A DNA stretch of 54,470 nucleotides from an uncultured Gammaproteobacteria bacterium (GTDB taxonomy: Bacteria; Pseudomonadota; Gammaproteobacteria; Pseudomonadales; Pseudohongiellaceae): NCBI GenBank assembly GCA_937898685.1, contig CALEJT010000068.1:1-54470 (forward strand). The letters run 5' to 3'. The notes under the pieces were generated by a model. That model was not told the origin of the DNA. It ran no database searches and worked only from the letters and a program-made list of their open reading frames with translations. The position numbers and the translations under genes were made by a program. Of this stretch, positions 36,538-44,784 are shown piece by piece (position 1 is the stretch's first letter; each line of letters begins with the position of its first letter).

Positions 36538-37923
36538 ATGGATCGATCTTCCACTGTCGAACTTTCTCCTGCCCAGCGTTTGGCCGAACGCGCCTTCGCT
36601 ACTCTCGAAGCCTTTCTCCACATCGAAGCCGTCAGCGGCGTGGTGCTGTTGCTTGCGGCGGCTGCTGCACTCTTCTGGGCGAATTCACCTTGGGCCGAAT
36701 CTTACGAAGCGCTATGGCACATGCCCTTGGCGTTCACGCTCGGTGAGTGGACCTATTCACAGTCGCTGCATTTCTGGATCAACGATGCGCTGATGACCAT
36801 TTTCTTCCTGGTCGTCGGCATGGAGATCCGACGCGAAATTCACGAAGGCGCCTTGAGCAGTCCACGTCAGGCAGCGCTGCCAGTGGCTGCAGCGCTGGGC
36901 GGCGTGATGGTGCCGGCGCTGATCTATGTCGCCCTCAATGGCACACCGCCGGCGGTGAATGGCTGGGCCGTTCCCACCGCCACCGACATCGCCTTTGCTG
37001 TCGGTATTCTTGCCTTGCTTGGACGTGGCATCCCGAGCAACGTGCGGGTGTTCCTGCTGGCGCTCGCCATCATCGACGACATCATGGCGGTGCTCATCAT
37101 CGCCTTCTTCTATTCCGACGGCATCGATTTCGGCGGATTCTGGTGGATAGGCCTCGGTGTGCTGCTGGTACTGGGCCTTCAGGCCATCGGCATCGGTTCC
37201 GCCTTCGGCTACATCGTGCCGGGCTTTCTTGTATGGGCAGGGCTGTTGAAGACCGGTGCGCATCCCACCTTGGCTGGAGTGCTGCTCGGTCTGATGACGC
37301 CGGTGACGTCCACGCCGATGCGTGAGAATCCCCTGGAAGTACTGGCACGCGTCGCCAAGGAATTGCGCAGCAGAGGTGCGGCGGTAGTGAAGGACACCGA
37401 AAACCTGCTCGATCCCGTGCGGCAGTTGCGCGTGGCGCAGCGCGAATTGTTGCCACCCGTCGTGCGTGTGCAGACCGTGCTCCATCCCTGGGTGGCCTAC
37501 GGCATCATGCCCTTGTTTGCCCTGGCGAACGCCGGCGTCAGCCTTGGCGGCGGAGAAGCTTTCACAGCCGACACCTACCAGGTGTTGTTGGGTGTGGCAG
37601 TTGCCCTGTGTCTGGGTAAGCCGCTGGGTGTGATCGGGGTGAGCTGGCTCGCGGTCCGGCTGCGCTGGTGTACTTTGCCCGAAGGTGTAACGTGGTCCGG
37701 TGTCACCTTGATCGGTCTACTTGCCGGTGTCGGCTTCACCATGTCCATTTTCATTTCCTTGTTGGCCTTCGAAGACTCGGGTTTCCTCGATGCGGCGAAG
37801 CTCGGCGTGCTTCTGGGGTCCTTCCTTGCCGCGCTACTCGGGTTGGGTTGGGGCGTGCTCTTCGTCTGGCAACAGCGTAAGCATGCTGCGCTCTCGCAAG
37901 CTGAAGTAGAAGAGCTGGTCTGA
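36538..37923 (+). CDS. nhaA: Na+/H+ antiporter NhaA
   Basis: NhaA expels sodium in exchange for protons and holds pH and sodium balance. The 461 residues (E. coli 388) carry the usual 12 membrane segments, with the FLVVGMEIRREI motif, VPTATDIAFAVGILALLGRG and the ion-binding pair DD in LALAIIDDIMAVLIIAFFYS near residues 180-181. Near the middle lie VLLGLMTPVT and a longer cytoplasmic loop (LARVAKELRSRGAAVV...). A C-terminal QQRKHAALSQAEVEELV tail is hydrophilic. GGAG near 36521 precedes the start weakly. Confidence 0.95.
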   Translation: MDRSSTVELSPAQRLAERAFATLEAFLHIEAVSGVVLLLAAAAALFWANSPWAESYEALWHMPLAFTLGEWTYSQSLHFWINDALMTIFFLVVGMEIRREIHEGALSSPRQAALPVAAALGGVMVPALIYVALNGTPPAVNGWAVPTATDIAFAVGILALLGRGIPSNVRVFLLALAIIDDIMAVLIIAFFYSDGIDFGGFWWIGLGVLLVLGLQAIGIGSAFGYIVPGFLVWAGLLKTGAHPTLAGVLLGLMTPVTSTPMRENPLEVLARVAKELRSRGAAVVKDTENLLDPVRQLRVAQRELLPPVVRVQTVLHPWVAYGIMPLFALANAGVSLGGGEAFTADTYQVLLGVAVALCLGKPLGVIGVSWLAVRLRWCTLPEGVTWSGVTLIGLLAGVGFTMSIFISLLAFEDSGFLDAAKLGVLLGSFLAALLGLGWGVLFVWQQRKHAALSQAEVEELV

Positions 37924-37930
37924 AACGGCC

Positions 37931-37965
37931 AAAAAAAACGCCCCAGCTCCGAAGAGGCTGGGGCG
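37931..37965 (-). terminator. Intrinsic terminator of the carbonic anhydrase gene
   Basis: On the minus strand a nine-pair stem (37965-37957 with 37947-37939, CGCCCCAGC/GCTGGGGCG) with a nine-base loop is followed by eight T residues. This is a textbook rho-independent terminator for can; it lies just after the stop of the convergent nhaA, for which it lacks a T-run. Confidence 0.88.
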
Positions 37966-37997
37966 GGGAGCGAGAGGAACTGCGTGCTAGTTGCTAT

Positions 37998-38015
37998 CGC
38001 GTCCCGTGGGACGCG
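37998..38015. other. Palindrome near the carbonic anhydrase stop
   Basis: CGCGTCCC and GGGACGCG are perfect 8-base arms around GT, six bases beyond the carbonic anhydrase stop. It adds a second hairpin in front of the intrinsic terminator; function unknown. Confidence 0.35.
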
Positions 38016-38020
38016 AGCTC

Positions 38021-38716
38021 TCAGGACGCAATGGCAACGTCGTCGCTGTCGCAACCACAAGGGTGAGTGTTCAGCTTGGCGATGATGTGAGCGTAATGCT
38101 GTTCCACCTTTACGAACCTGCCCTGATTCGCCTCGTAGCAATAGATCTGCCCTTCACCGATGTCGTAGACCCAGCCGTGCAGATACAGGGAGCACGTCGC
38201 CAATTTGGCGCTGACGGAGGGGTGGGTTTCCAGGTGCTTCAGCTGTTGCACCACGTTCTCTTCGATCAATTCCAGCACCTGGGCTTCGCCCAGCTCCCCG
38301 TTATTGCGGGCTTTCACACGCGCCACTGCCGCCGCGGCGTTCGATAGCCAGTTGGACACGTGATGCAGATGCTTCACCGACTCGGGATGGATCGCTCCCT
38401 TGATGGCGCCGCAGTCGGTGTGGCCACACACCACGATGTGGCGCACGTTCAGCACACTGACGGCGAACTCCAAGGTGGCGTCCATGTCGGAGGTGCTCTG
38501 CGTGAAATGAGCGGGGACGAAGTTGCCGGCGTTACGCGCAATGAAGAGTTCGCCGGGCTTGGTCTGGGTGATCAGGTTGGGGTCGATGCGGGAGTCGGAA
38601 CAGGTGATGAACAAAACTTCGGGAGACTGGCCTTTCGCCAGGGAGCGAAATAACTCTTTGTCTTTGTTGAAGTTTTCTTGCTTGAACTTCAGTATGCCAG
38701 AAATCAGCTTCTCCAT
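38021..38716 (-). CDS. can: Beta-class carbonic anhydrase
   Basis: The enzyme (231 residues) interconverts CO2 and bicarbonate in the cytoplasm and is typical of the clade B group. Zinc ligands are Cys39, Asp41 (paired with Arg43 in CSDSR), His99 and Cys102 (CGHTDCGA). ARNAGNFV and the conserved ETHPSV region follow. It ends at a strong terminator and diverges from a LysR gene with 180 bases between, which suggests control by that regulator. The start ATG 38716 (MEKLISGILKFKQENF) matches the family. Confidence 0.95.
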   Translation of the reverse strand: MEKLISGILKFKQENFNKDKELFRSLAKGQSPEVLFITCSDSRIDPNLITQTKPGELFIARNAGNFVPAHFTQSTSDMDATLEFAVSVLNVRHIVVCGHTDCGAIKGAIHPESVKHLHHVSNWLSNAAAAVARVKARNNGELGEAQVLELIEENVVQQLKHLETHPSVSAKLATCSLYLHGWVYDIGEGQIYCYEANQGRFVKVEQHYAHIIAKLNTHPCGCDSDDVAIAS

Positions 38717-38823
38717 GATTGCGCTCCTTGGATTGCTTGTAGAGGCCCAATTGACTGCGCGTACAGCGCTAGTGCCCGACTATAGTGACAAGATTCGCCA
38801 AGCGTTGTTTTTGTTGTGATAGG

Positions 38824-38839
38824 ATTTTGCTTCCAAAAT
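38824..38839. promoter_or_regulatory. LysR-type operator candidate between can and lysR
   Basis: ATTTTG and CAAAAT are perfect inverted arms around CTTC, and a T and A lie 12 bases apart (T-N11-A), the usual shape of LysR-family sites. It lies 57 bases upstream of the regulator start. Which regulator binds is not shown. Confidence 0.4.
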
Positions 38840-38896
38840 TTTATTCACGCATGACGCGCACATGGCGCCGAGTGTACGACCGCAGGAACACTCGCT

Positions 38897-39829
38897 ATGA
38901 AGGAACTCAATTTTTCGTTGAAGCAGCTCCGCTATTTCCTGGTGGCGGCGCGCCATCGCAGCCTGCGACAGGCGGCTTTGGAACTCGGCATCACCCAGCC
39001 GTCATTGAGCGCGCAGCTCAAGCTCTTGGAGGATTCGCTGGGTACGAAGTTGCTGGAGCGGACGAGGGGAGGGGTGTCGTTGACACCGATGGGGCGCGAC
39101 ATGCTCGGTGCGGCGAATCAGGCGGTGAATGCCGCAGAGGCGATCCTCGATGCTGCGACTTTCGCGACGCGTGGCCCGACCGGTACTTTCCGACTGGGAA
39201 CCAGTCCCTCACTGGGCCCCTATTCCTTGCCTTGGATCCTGCCAGCGGTGCGTCACGCTTATCGTGGTGTGAAGTTCTTCGTGCAGGAAGCCTCGACCAC
39301 CTTGCTTGCTTCGCGTCTCAAGGCCGGGGATTACGATCTCATCTTCACCACCTTGCCGGTGGATGATCCCAGTCTCACCGTGGTGCCGCTCTTCCGCGAA
39401 GCCATCTATCTCGTGGTGAACGCCGAACATCCCCTGGCAAAACAAACGCGCATACGCGCCGACCAGTTGGCGGGACTCGATGTGCTGACGATCGAGGAAC
39501 ACCATCTCTTCTTCCGGCAGGTGGAGGAGCTTTGTCGACGCTTCAATGCGCACCTGATGCGTGACTTCGAAGGATCGAGCCTCGATGCCATTCGCCAGAT
39601 GGTGCAGATGGAAATGGGGGCAGCGTTCCTGCCTGGGCTCTACATCCGTTCCGAGATCCGCGACCGTACGGACCTACAGGTGTTGGAAATCGAAGGCGAG
39701 TCCATCTATCGCGTGCACGCACTCGTGTGGCGAAGCACCTCGCCTCTGCGCAGTTTCTTCCGTAACCTGAGCACCTTCTTCCAAAACAAAGCCAAGGAAC
39801 AGTTCGAGGAAGACGTGGTGTTGCAGTGA
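38897..39829 (+). CDS. LysR-family transcriptional regulator next to can
   Basis: The protein of 310 residues has an N-terminal winged helix-turn-helix (LRYFLVAARHRSLRQAALEL and ITQPSLSAQLKLLEDSLG) and a C-terminal effector domain. AGGAAC lies about eight bases before ATG 38897. The effector domain has GTFRLGTSPSLGPYSLPWIL and EMGAAFLPGLYIRSEI, features close to the OxyR/CysB-like branch, but no paired regulatory Cys residues that would mark OxyR are evident. It diverges from the carbonic anhydrase gene, so control of that gene by carbon dioxide or another signal is plausible; I cannot name it. Confidence 0.88.
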   Translation: MKELNFSLKQLRYFLVAARHRSLRQAALELGITQPSLSAQLKLLEDSLGTKLLERTRGGVSLTPMGRDMLGAANQAVNAAEAILDAATFATRGPTGTFRLGTSPSLGPYSLPWILPAVRHAYRGVKFFVQEASTTLLASRLKAGDYDLIFTTLPVDDPSLTVVPLFREAIYLVVNAEHPLAKQTRIRADQLAGLDVLTIEEHHLFFRQVEELCRRFNAHLMRDFEGSSLDAIRQMVQMEMGAAFLPGLYIRSEIRDRTDLQVLEIEGESIYRVHALVWRSTSPLRSFFRNLSTFFQNKAKEQFEEDVVLQ

Positions 39830-39881
39830 GTGGCGTTGCTCGTCGCGCCGCGCCACCTCGACCTGGACTGGCGCACCGCTC

Positions 39882-41360
39882 ATGACGTTGAAAGCCGCTT
39901 CTCCCTATTTCGCCGCGGTCGATCTGGGGTCCAACAGTTTCCATCTCGTCATCGCCCGTGTGCAGGGCGAGAAGGTCGAGATCATCGATCGCGAGAAGGA
40001 AATGGTTCAGCTCGCGCGCGGCATCGACAAGGATGGTTATCTCAGTGCCGAGGCGCAGGAGCGCGCACTAGCTTGCCTCGCGCGATTCTCCGAACGTTTG
40101 CGCGACATTCCGCGCGAGCAGATTCGCGCTGCCGGTACCAAGGCGCTGCGCAGCGCTCGTCAGACCAAGCAGTTCCTCAAGGCGGCCGAAGCGGCTCTCG
40201 GCGTTCCCATCCAGATCATCTCCGGCTTCGAAGAAGCGCGCCTGGTGTATTGCGGCCTCGCGCATTCGGTGAGCAACGATCACAACAAACGTCTCGTGAT
40301 CGACATCGGCGGCGGCAGTACCGAGTTCATCATCGGGCAGGACTACGAGCCCATTCTGTTGGAAAGCCTGAGCATGGGTTGTGTGACCTATTCCGAGTCT
40401 CACTTCACGAAGGGAAGAGCACCGGAAGCAGCTTTCAAGCGGGCCTATCTCGCAGCGTGCGCGGAGCTCGAGATGATTCGCAACAACTTCTCCGAAACGG
40501 GTTGGAACATCGCTTTTGGTACTTCCGGCACCATCCGTGCGGTGGCCGATCTCGTGCAGCGACGCGATGGCGGCGCGGTGATTACAGCTCCTTCGCTCGC
40601 GTGGCTGTGCGGCGCGGTGTTCGAAGACAAGTCACTCCTGGCGAGCTTGCCTGCACTGCGTCGTACGGTGTTTCCCGCGGGATTGGCGATCCTCAAGGCT
40701 GTGTTCGACCAATTCAAACTCACGCAGATGCATGTCGGCGATCAGGCGCTGAAGGAGGGCTTGCTGTACGACAGCATCGGACGCTTCAGCGACGACGATG
40801 CACGGGAACTCACCGTACGGCGTTTACAAGAACGTTATCAGATCGATGTGGTACAGGCTGCGCGTGTGGCAACCACGGCCTTGAGCTTCTGGAAGCAGAT
40901 CGAGGGTCCGCCCTTGCCGGGCGTGTCACGCACCAAGATTCTGGGGTGGGCGGCGCAGCTGCATGAGATCGGCATGAGCATTTCCCACTCCAGCCATCAT
41001 CGACACGGCTACTACATCCTGCGCCACAGCGACCTGGCCGGCTTTGGCCGCTACGAGCAGTACATCCTCGCCAACCTGGTGAACAGTCAGCGCAAGAGTC
41101 TGGACAGGGCCAAGTTCGAAGGGATGGATGACCAAGCGATGGCAGCGCTGATGCCGCTGATCGTTTGCCTGCGCCTGGCGGTGTTGCTGCATCGTAGGCG
41201 AGAGTCCCTGGATCATCCGCCCACCCTGGTGCGGCTGGGGCGCGACTATCGCCTGAAGTTCCGCAAACCGTGGCTGGAGCGTCACCCCCTTACCTTGGCT
41301 GGTTTGCAACAGGAAGCGCGCTATTACCAGGCGTTGGAGTTGGGGCTGAGTTTCGAATGA
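39882..41360 (+). CDS. ppx: Exopolyphosphatase (Ppx/GppA family)
   Basis: Ppx hydrolyses long polyphosphate chains; relatives also convert pppGpp to ppGpp. The 492 residues show the ASKHA-fold phosphate sites AAVDLGSNSFHLVIARV and VIDIGGGSTEFIIGQ, and FGTSGTIRAVADLV. The C-terminal part is the HD-like helical domain (LHEIGMSISHSSHHRHGYYI) seen in long Ppx proteins. It follows the regulator gene after 52 bases. There is no ppk in the window. Confidence 0.92.
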   Translation: MTLKAASPYFAAVDLGSNSFHLVIARVQGEKVEIIDREKEMVQLARGIDKDGYLSAEAQERALACLARFSERLRDIPREQIRAAGTKALRSARQTKQFLKAAEAALGVPIQIISGFEEARLVYCGLAHSVSNDHNKRLVIDIGGGSTEFIIGQDYEPILLESLSMGCVTYSESHFTKGRAPEAAFKRAYLAACAELEMIRNNFSETGWNIAFGTSGTIRAVADLVQRRDGGAVITAPSLAWLCGAVFEDKSLLASLPALRRTVFPAGLAILKAVFDQFKLTQMHVGDQALKEGLLYDSIGRFSDDDARELTVRRLQERYQIDVVQAARVATTALSFWKQIEGPPLPGVSRTKILGWAAQLHEIGMSISHSSHHRHGYYILRHSDLAGFGRYEQYILANLVNSQRKSLDRAKFEGMDDQAMAALMPLIVCLRLAVLLHRRRESLDHPPTLVRLGRDYRLKFRKPWLERHPLTLAGLQQEARYYQALELGLSFE

Positions 41361-41387
41361 GTGGTAAGTCCTCTGCTCAGCAGTAGT

Positions 41388-41445
41388 GTGCAAATTCAGT
41401 GCAAACTTTGTGGAAGCGAGTCAAGGCTACCGATCGGTGCAAATT
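41388..41445. repeat. Three direct repeats GTGCAAA before the DUF5916 gene
   Basis: GTGCAAATT at 41388-41396, GTGCAAACT at 41399-41407 and GTGCAAATT at 41437-41445 share the 7-mer GTGCAAA. The first two are 11 bases apart, one helical turn. They lie 63-120 bases before the likely start of the next gene. This fits a binding site array for a regulator, but none is known. Confidence 0.45.
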
Positions 41446-41507
41446 AATCTATTGTCAGTGGGGAAGGGGCTCGCAGATCATGCGCGTTTCATTTTGGACC
41501 AGTTCTC

Positions 41508-43802
41508 GTGCATCCAGACGCGCTCGATCTCTGCTCGTTTCTCAAGCTCCTGATCCGTTGGGGTACCGTACTTGGTCTCGCTACCACGTGCGGCCTGGCT
41601 CAGGCCCAAATCGATCCGGCCAGGGAATCCGGTGAATCGGGGGAAAAGCGCTTCGTCATCCCCAAGCTAGAAGGCGAGATTCGCATCGACGGAGTGCAGA
41701 ACGAGCCGCAGTGGGCGCAGGCCGCGGTGGTCGAGGACTTCCACCAATATGAGCCCACCGAATACGCCCAACCTTCGCTGCGCACTCAGGTGCGACTTTT
41801 CTACACCGACGAAGCCCTCTACATCTCCAGCTTCTTCGAAGAACCCGATCCCTCTCTCATTTCCGCCAACATCATGCGCCAGGGGCAGAGTCTGGCGAGC
41901 GACGACATCTTGGTGGTGGTGCTCGATCCCTATCTCGATCGCCGCAATGGCTATCGCTTCGAGGTGAATGCACACGGTGTGCGCTGGGAAGGTCTGTTTC
42001 AGAACATCACCGATGTCGAAAGCAATTGGGACGGTATCTGGCAGGCCCACGCCACCGTGGTGGAGAACGGCTGGTATGCGGAGATGCGCATTCCGTTCCA
42101 GACCATTTCCTTCAACCCCGACTCCGATACCTGGGGTATCAACTTCCGCCGCGCCATCCGGCGTAACAATGAAAGCCTCGCCTGGGTGAGCCGCAACCGT
42201 CAGGTGAACCCGAGTGTTGCCGGCACGATGAGTGGCCTACGCGGCCTGCGCCAAGGACTGGGGCTCGACGTCGTGCCCTCGATGACCCTGCGTGAGGATC
42301 GCATCTATGGGTCGGCTTCGTTCCGCGAGCAGAACTTCGAACCCTCGCTCGACGTGTTCTACAAACTGACTCCGCAGCTCAATGCCGCACTCACGATCAA
42401 TACGGACTTCTCGGCGGCAGAGGTGGACAACCGCCAGGTGAACCTGACGCGTTTCAGTCTGTTCTTTCCCGAGCGTCGTGATTTCTTCATCCGCGAGGCC
42501 GACATCTTCGAATTCGGCCAGATCGGCACCGGTGGTTTCAGTACCGGCGGTGGCGGCAACCCGGCGATTCCGGGCGCGGCCTCGCAGAACGCGCGACCTT
42601 TCTTCTCGCGTCGCATCGGCCTCAGCGCCACCGGCGCGCCGGTGGACATCGAATATGGCGGCAAACTCAGCGGGCGCATCGGCGATTGGAACGTGGGAGC
42701 GCTCTGGGTGAGTCAGGAGGAGGACGAACGTACCGGTGTCGAGGCGCAGGACATCTTCGTCGGTCGCGCCGTGCTCAACGTTCTGTCCGAATCGCAGGTG
42801 GGCATCATCGCCACCGATGGTGCACCGCAGTCGAACTTCGACAACTCGTTGGTCGGTGTGGACTTCCGCTATCGCAACTCACGCTTGCCCGGGGGCAGGG
42901 CGCTGCAGGGGGTGGCGTTCTATCAGCGCAGCGACTCGGAGCATCTCGATGGGGATGATGCCTCCTGGGGGCTCGGCCTCAGCTACCCCAACAACCAGGG
43001 TTGGCGCGGTGGCTACAACTACAAGCGGGTGGAGAAAAATTTCAATCCGGCTGTCGGCTTCGTGAACCAGACCGACATGGCGGATCACTCCCTCGACTTC
43101 GGTTATCGCAAGTTTCTGACACCCGGTGGCTACATCCGCTCGATCTACGGCGGCTTCGATGGCTACCGTGCCGAGTATCTCGACGATGGTTCGGTCAACA
43201 ATCAGAACCTGGGCCTGCGCCTGACCGGCAACAACAACTACGGCGACGGCATGTTCATCCGCCTGATCCGCAATCGTGAAGTGCTGCGTGAGGACTTCGT
43301 CATCAATCGTGCTTCGACTGGTCTGCGCAATGTGACGATTCCGCTGGGTGATTATTCCTTCACTGAAACCCTGATCGGTTTGGACCTGGCCGAGCAGCGC
43401 AGGATCAGCGGTCGGCTTTCGGTGCGCTGGGGTGACTACTTCGACGGCAATCGTGTACAGCGCAACGCAGAACTTACCTGGCGACCATCGGCGCGGTACA
43501 ACTTTTCGTTGAACTACAACGAGAACGAGATCCACCTACCGCACGGCAATTTCACGGTGCGCCTGTCGAGCGTGCAGTCGTTGATCGCCTTCAGCAATAC
43601 GCTGTCCTGGAGCACCTTGGTGCAGTACGACAATGTGTCGGAGGTCATGGGCATCAACAGTCGTCTGCACTGGATTCCGGAAGCGGGGAAACAGGCCTTT
43701 CTGGTGCTCAACTATGGTTTGAGCGATCCGGACAAGGACAATCGTTTCCACTCGGTGAACGCCGATCTCTCGATGAAATTCAGCTACACGCTGCGCTTCT
43801 AG
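41508..43802 (+). CDS. Carbohydrate-binding-like (CBM9 type)/DUF5916 outer-membrane-type protein
   Basis: The protein of 764 residues begins with a signal-like stretch (LIRWGTVLGLATTCGLAQA) and has two parts: a CBM9-like beta sandwich (about 45-250; RIDGVQNEPQWAQAAVVEDF, FYTDEALYISSFFEEPDPS, YRFEVNAHGVRWEG) and a DUF5916 region (about 265-764) that includes LTPQLNAALTINTDFSAAEV and FFPERRDFFIREADIFEFG. The last 400 residues alternate polar and aromatic residues as in beta barrels, and it ends with FSYTLRF, the typical C-terminal Phe of outer membrane barrels. The function is unknown. The GTG start at 41508 has no clear ribosome binding site, so the start may be elsewhere. Confidence 0.82.
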   Translation: MHPDALDLCSFLKLLIRWGTVLGLATTCGLAQAQIDPARESGESGEKRFVIPKLEGEIRIDGVQNEPQWAQAAVVEDFHQYEPTEYAQPSLRTQVRLFYTDEALYISSFFEEPDPSLISANIMRQGQSLASDDILVVVLDPYLDRRNGYRFEVNAHGVRWEGLFQNITDVESNWDGIWQAHATVVENGWYAEMRIPFQTISFNPDSDTWGINFRRAIRRNNESLAWVSRNRQVNPSVAGTMSGLRGLRQGLGLDVVPSMTLREDRIYGSASFREQNFEPSLDVFYKLTPQLNAALTINTDFSAAEVDNRQVNLTRFSLFFPERRDFFIREADIFEFGQIGTGGFSTGGGGNPAIPGAASQNARPFFSRRIGLSATGAPVDIEYGGKLSGRIGDWNVGALWVSQEEDERTGVEAQDIFVGRAVLNVLSESQVGIIATDGAPQSNFDNSLVGVDFRYRNSRLPGGRALQGVAFYQRSDSEHLDGDDASWGLGLSYPNNQGWRGGYNYKRVEKNFNPAVGFVNQTDMADHSLDFGYRKFLTPGGYIRSIYGGFDGYRAEYLDDGSVNNQNLGLRLTGNNNYGDGMFIRLIRNREVLREDFVINRASTGLRNVTIPLGDYSFTETLIGLDLAEQRRISGRLSVRWGDYFDGNRVQRNAELTWRPSARYNFSLNYNENEIHLPHGNFTVRLSSVQSLIAFSNTLSWSTLVQYDNVSEVMGINSRLHWIPEAGKQAFLVLNYGLSDPDKDNRFHSVNADLSMKFSYTLRF

Positions 43803-43829
43803 GTCGGAACCTACCGCCGAGGCGTGGTT

Positions 43830-43857
43830 TTGCATTGTCGCGGAGCTGCTTTATAGT
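43830..43857 (+). promoter_or_regulatory. Candidate sigma-70 promoter for the DUF4159 gene
   Basis: TTGCAT (43830-43835) and TATAGT (43852-43857) lie 16 bases apart. The predicted start of transcription is near 43864, which leaves almost no leader for the ATG at 43867 but about 30 bases for TTG 43894. Confidence 0.5.
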
Positions 43858-43893
43858 TGCCGGACCATGCCCCCAGGGACAGGAGTCGCGCGT

Positions 43894-44721
43894 TTGAGAA
43901 CAGCCCATCCGTTCGTCCGAATCTTCAGCCTGACGTTGTGCCTGGCCGGGCTGGTTTGTCTGCCCGCAGAAGCGCAGCGCTTCCCCTATCGCGAAGAGCC
44001 GGCGCGCGCCACCGACATTCCCAATGATCCCGATGGTGCGGAATTTCATTTCGCGCGACTCATCTACGGCGAACGCGGCTTTGGCCGAGGGTTCCGCGGT
44101 CGCGGCAGCTGGACCACCGACTGGCCTGAAGCCGAGCACTTCTTCATGCAGGGCATCACGCGTCTGACGCGCGTCGACGGCGCGCAGGTCAGTGTCTTCA
44201 ATGGTTCGGGTGGCCAGCGCATCAGCCTCGAAGACGACAGCGTGTTCGACTATCCGTTCCTCTATGCGGTCGAGGTGGGGCGTTGGTCCTTCTCGCCCGA
44301 AGAAATCGCCAAGCTGCGAGAATATCTCTTGCGTGGCGGCTTCCTGATCGTGGACGACTTCCACGGCACCGATGAGTGGAACGGCTTCGCCACCGTGATG
44401 CAGCGCGTGTTCCCCGATCGACCGATCGTGGACATCCCCGAGGACGCCGAAGTGTTCCACGTGCTCTACGACCTCGACGAGAAGATCCAGATCCCGGGAC
44501 TGGCGGCGCTCTACAGCGGCGTGACCTACGAGCGCGACGGCTACGAGCCGAAGTGGCGTGGGATATTCGATGACGATGGGCGTCTCTTGGTCGCCATCAA
44601 TCACAACATGGACCTCGGTGATGCCTGGGAACATGCAGACACACCCGGCTATCCCGAGCCCATGACAGCGTTGGCCTACCGTTTCGCCGTCAACTACGTC
44701 ATCTATGCCATGACGCACTGA
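43894..44721 (+). CDS. DUF4159 domain protein, exported
   Basis: The protein of 275 residues has a signal peptide (FVRIFSLTLCLAGLVCLPAEA) and then a DUF4159 domain with FHFARLIYGERGFG, WTTDWPEAEHFFMQGITRLT, LYAVEVGRWSFSPEEIAKLR and GGFLIVDDFHGTDEW, a fold related to glutamine amidotransferase-like ThuA proteins. I chose the TTG at 43894, because AGGAG at 43881-43885 lies eight bases before it; the ATG at 43867 would be almost leaderless under the promoter seen. Its role is unknown. It is followed by a peptidase gene on the same strand. Confidence 0.83.
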   Translation: MRTAHPFVRIFSLTLCLAGLVCLPAEAQRFPYREEPARATDIPNDPDGAEFHFARLIYGERGFGRGFRGRGSWTTDWPEAEHFFMQGITRLTRVDGAQVSVFNGSGGQRISLEDDSVFDYPFLYAVEVGRWSFSPEEIAKLREYLLRGGFLIVDDFHGTDEWNGFATVMQRVFPDRPIVDIPEDAEVFHVLYDLDEKIQIPGLAALYSGVTYERDGYEPKWRGIFDDDGRLLVAINHNMDLGDAWEHADTPGYPEPMTALAYRFAVNYVIYAMTH

Positions 44722-44784
44722 GGCGGTTGGCGCGCATCTTGCTGCTCTGTCAGAGCTGAATTCCAACTTCTGCAGGTGGAAACG

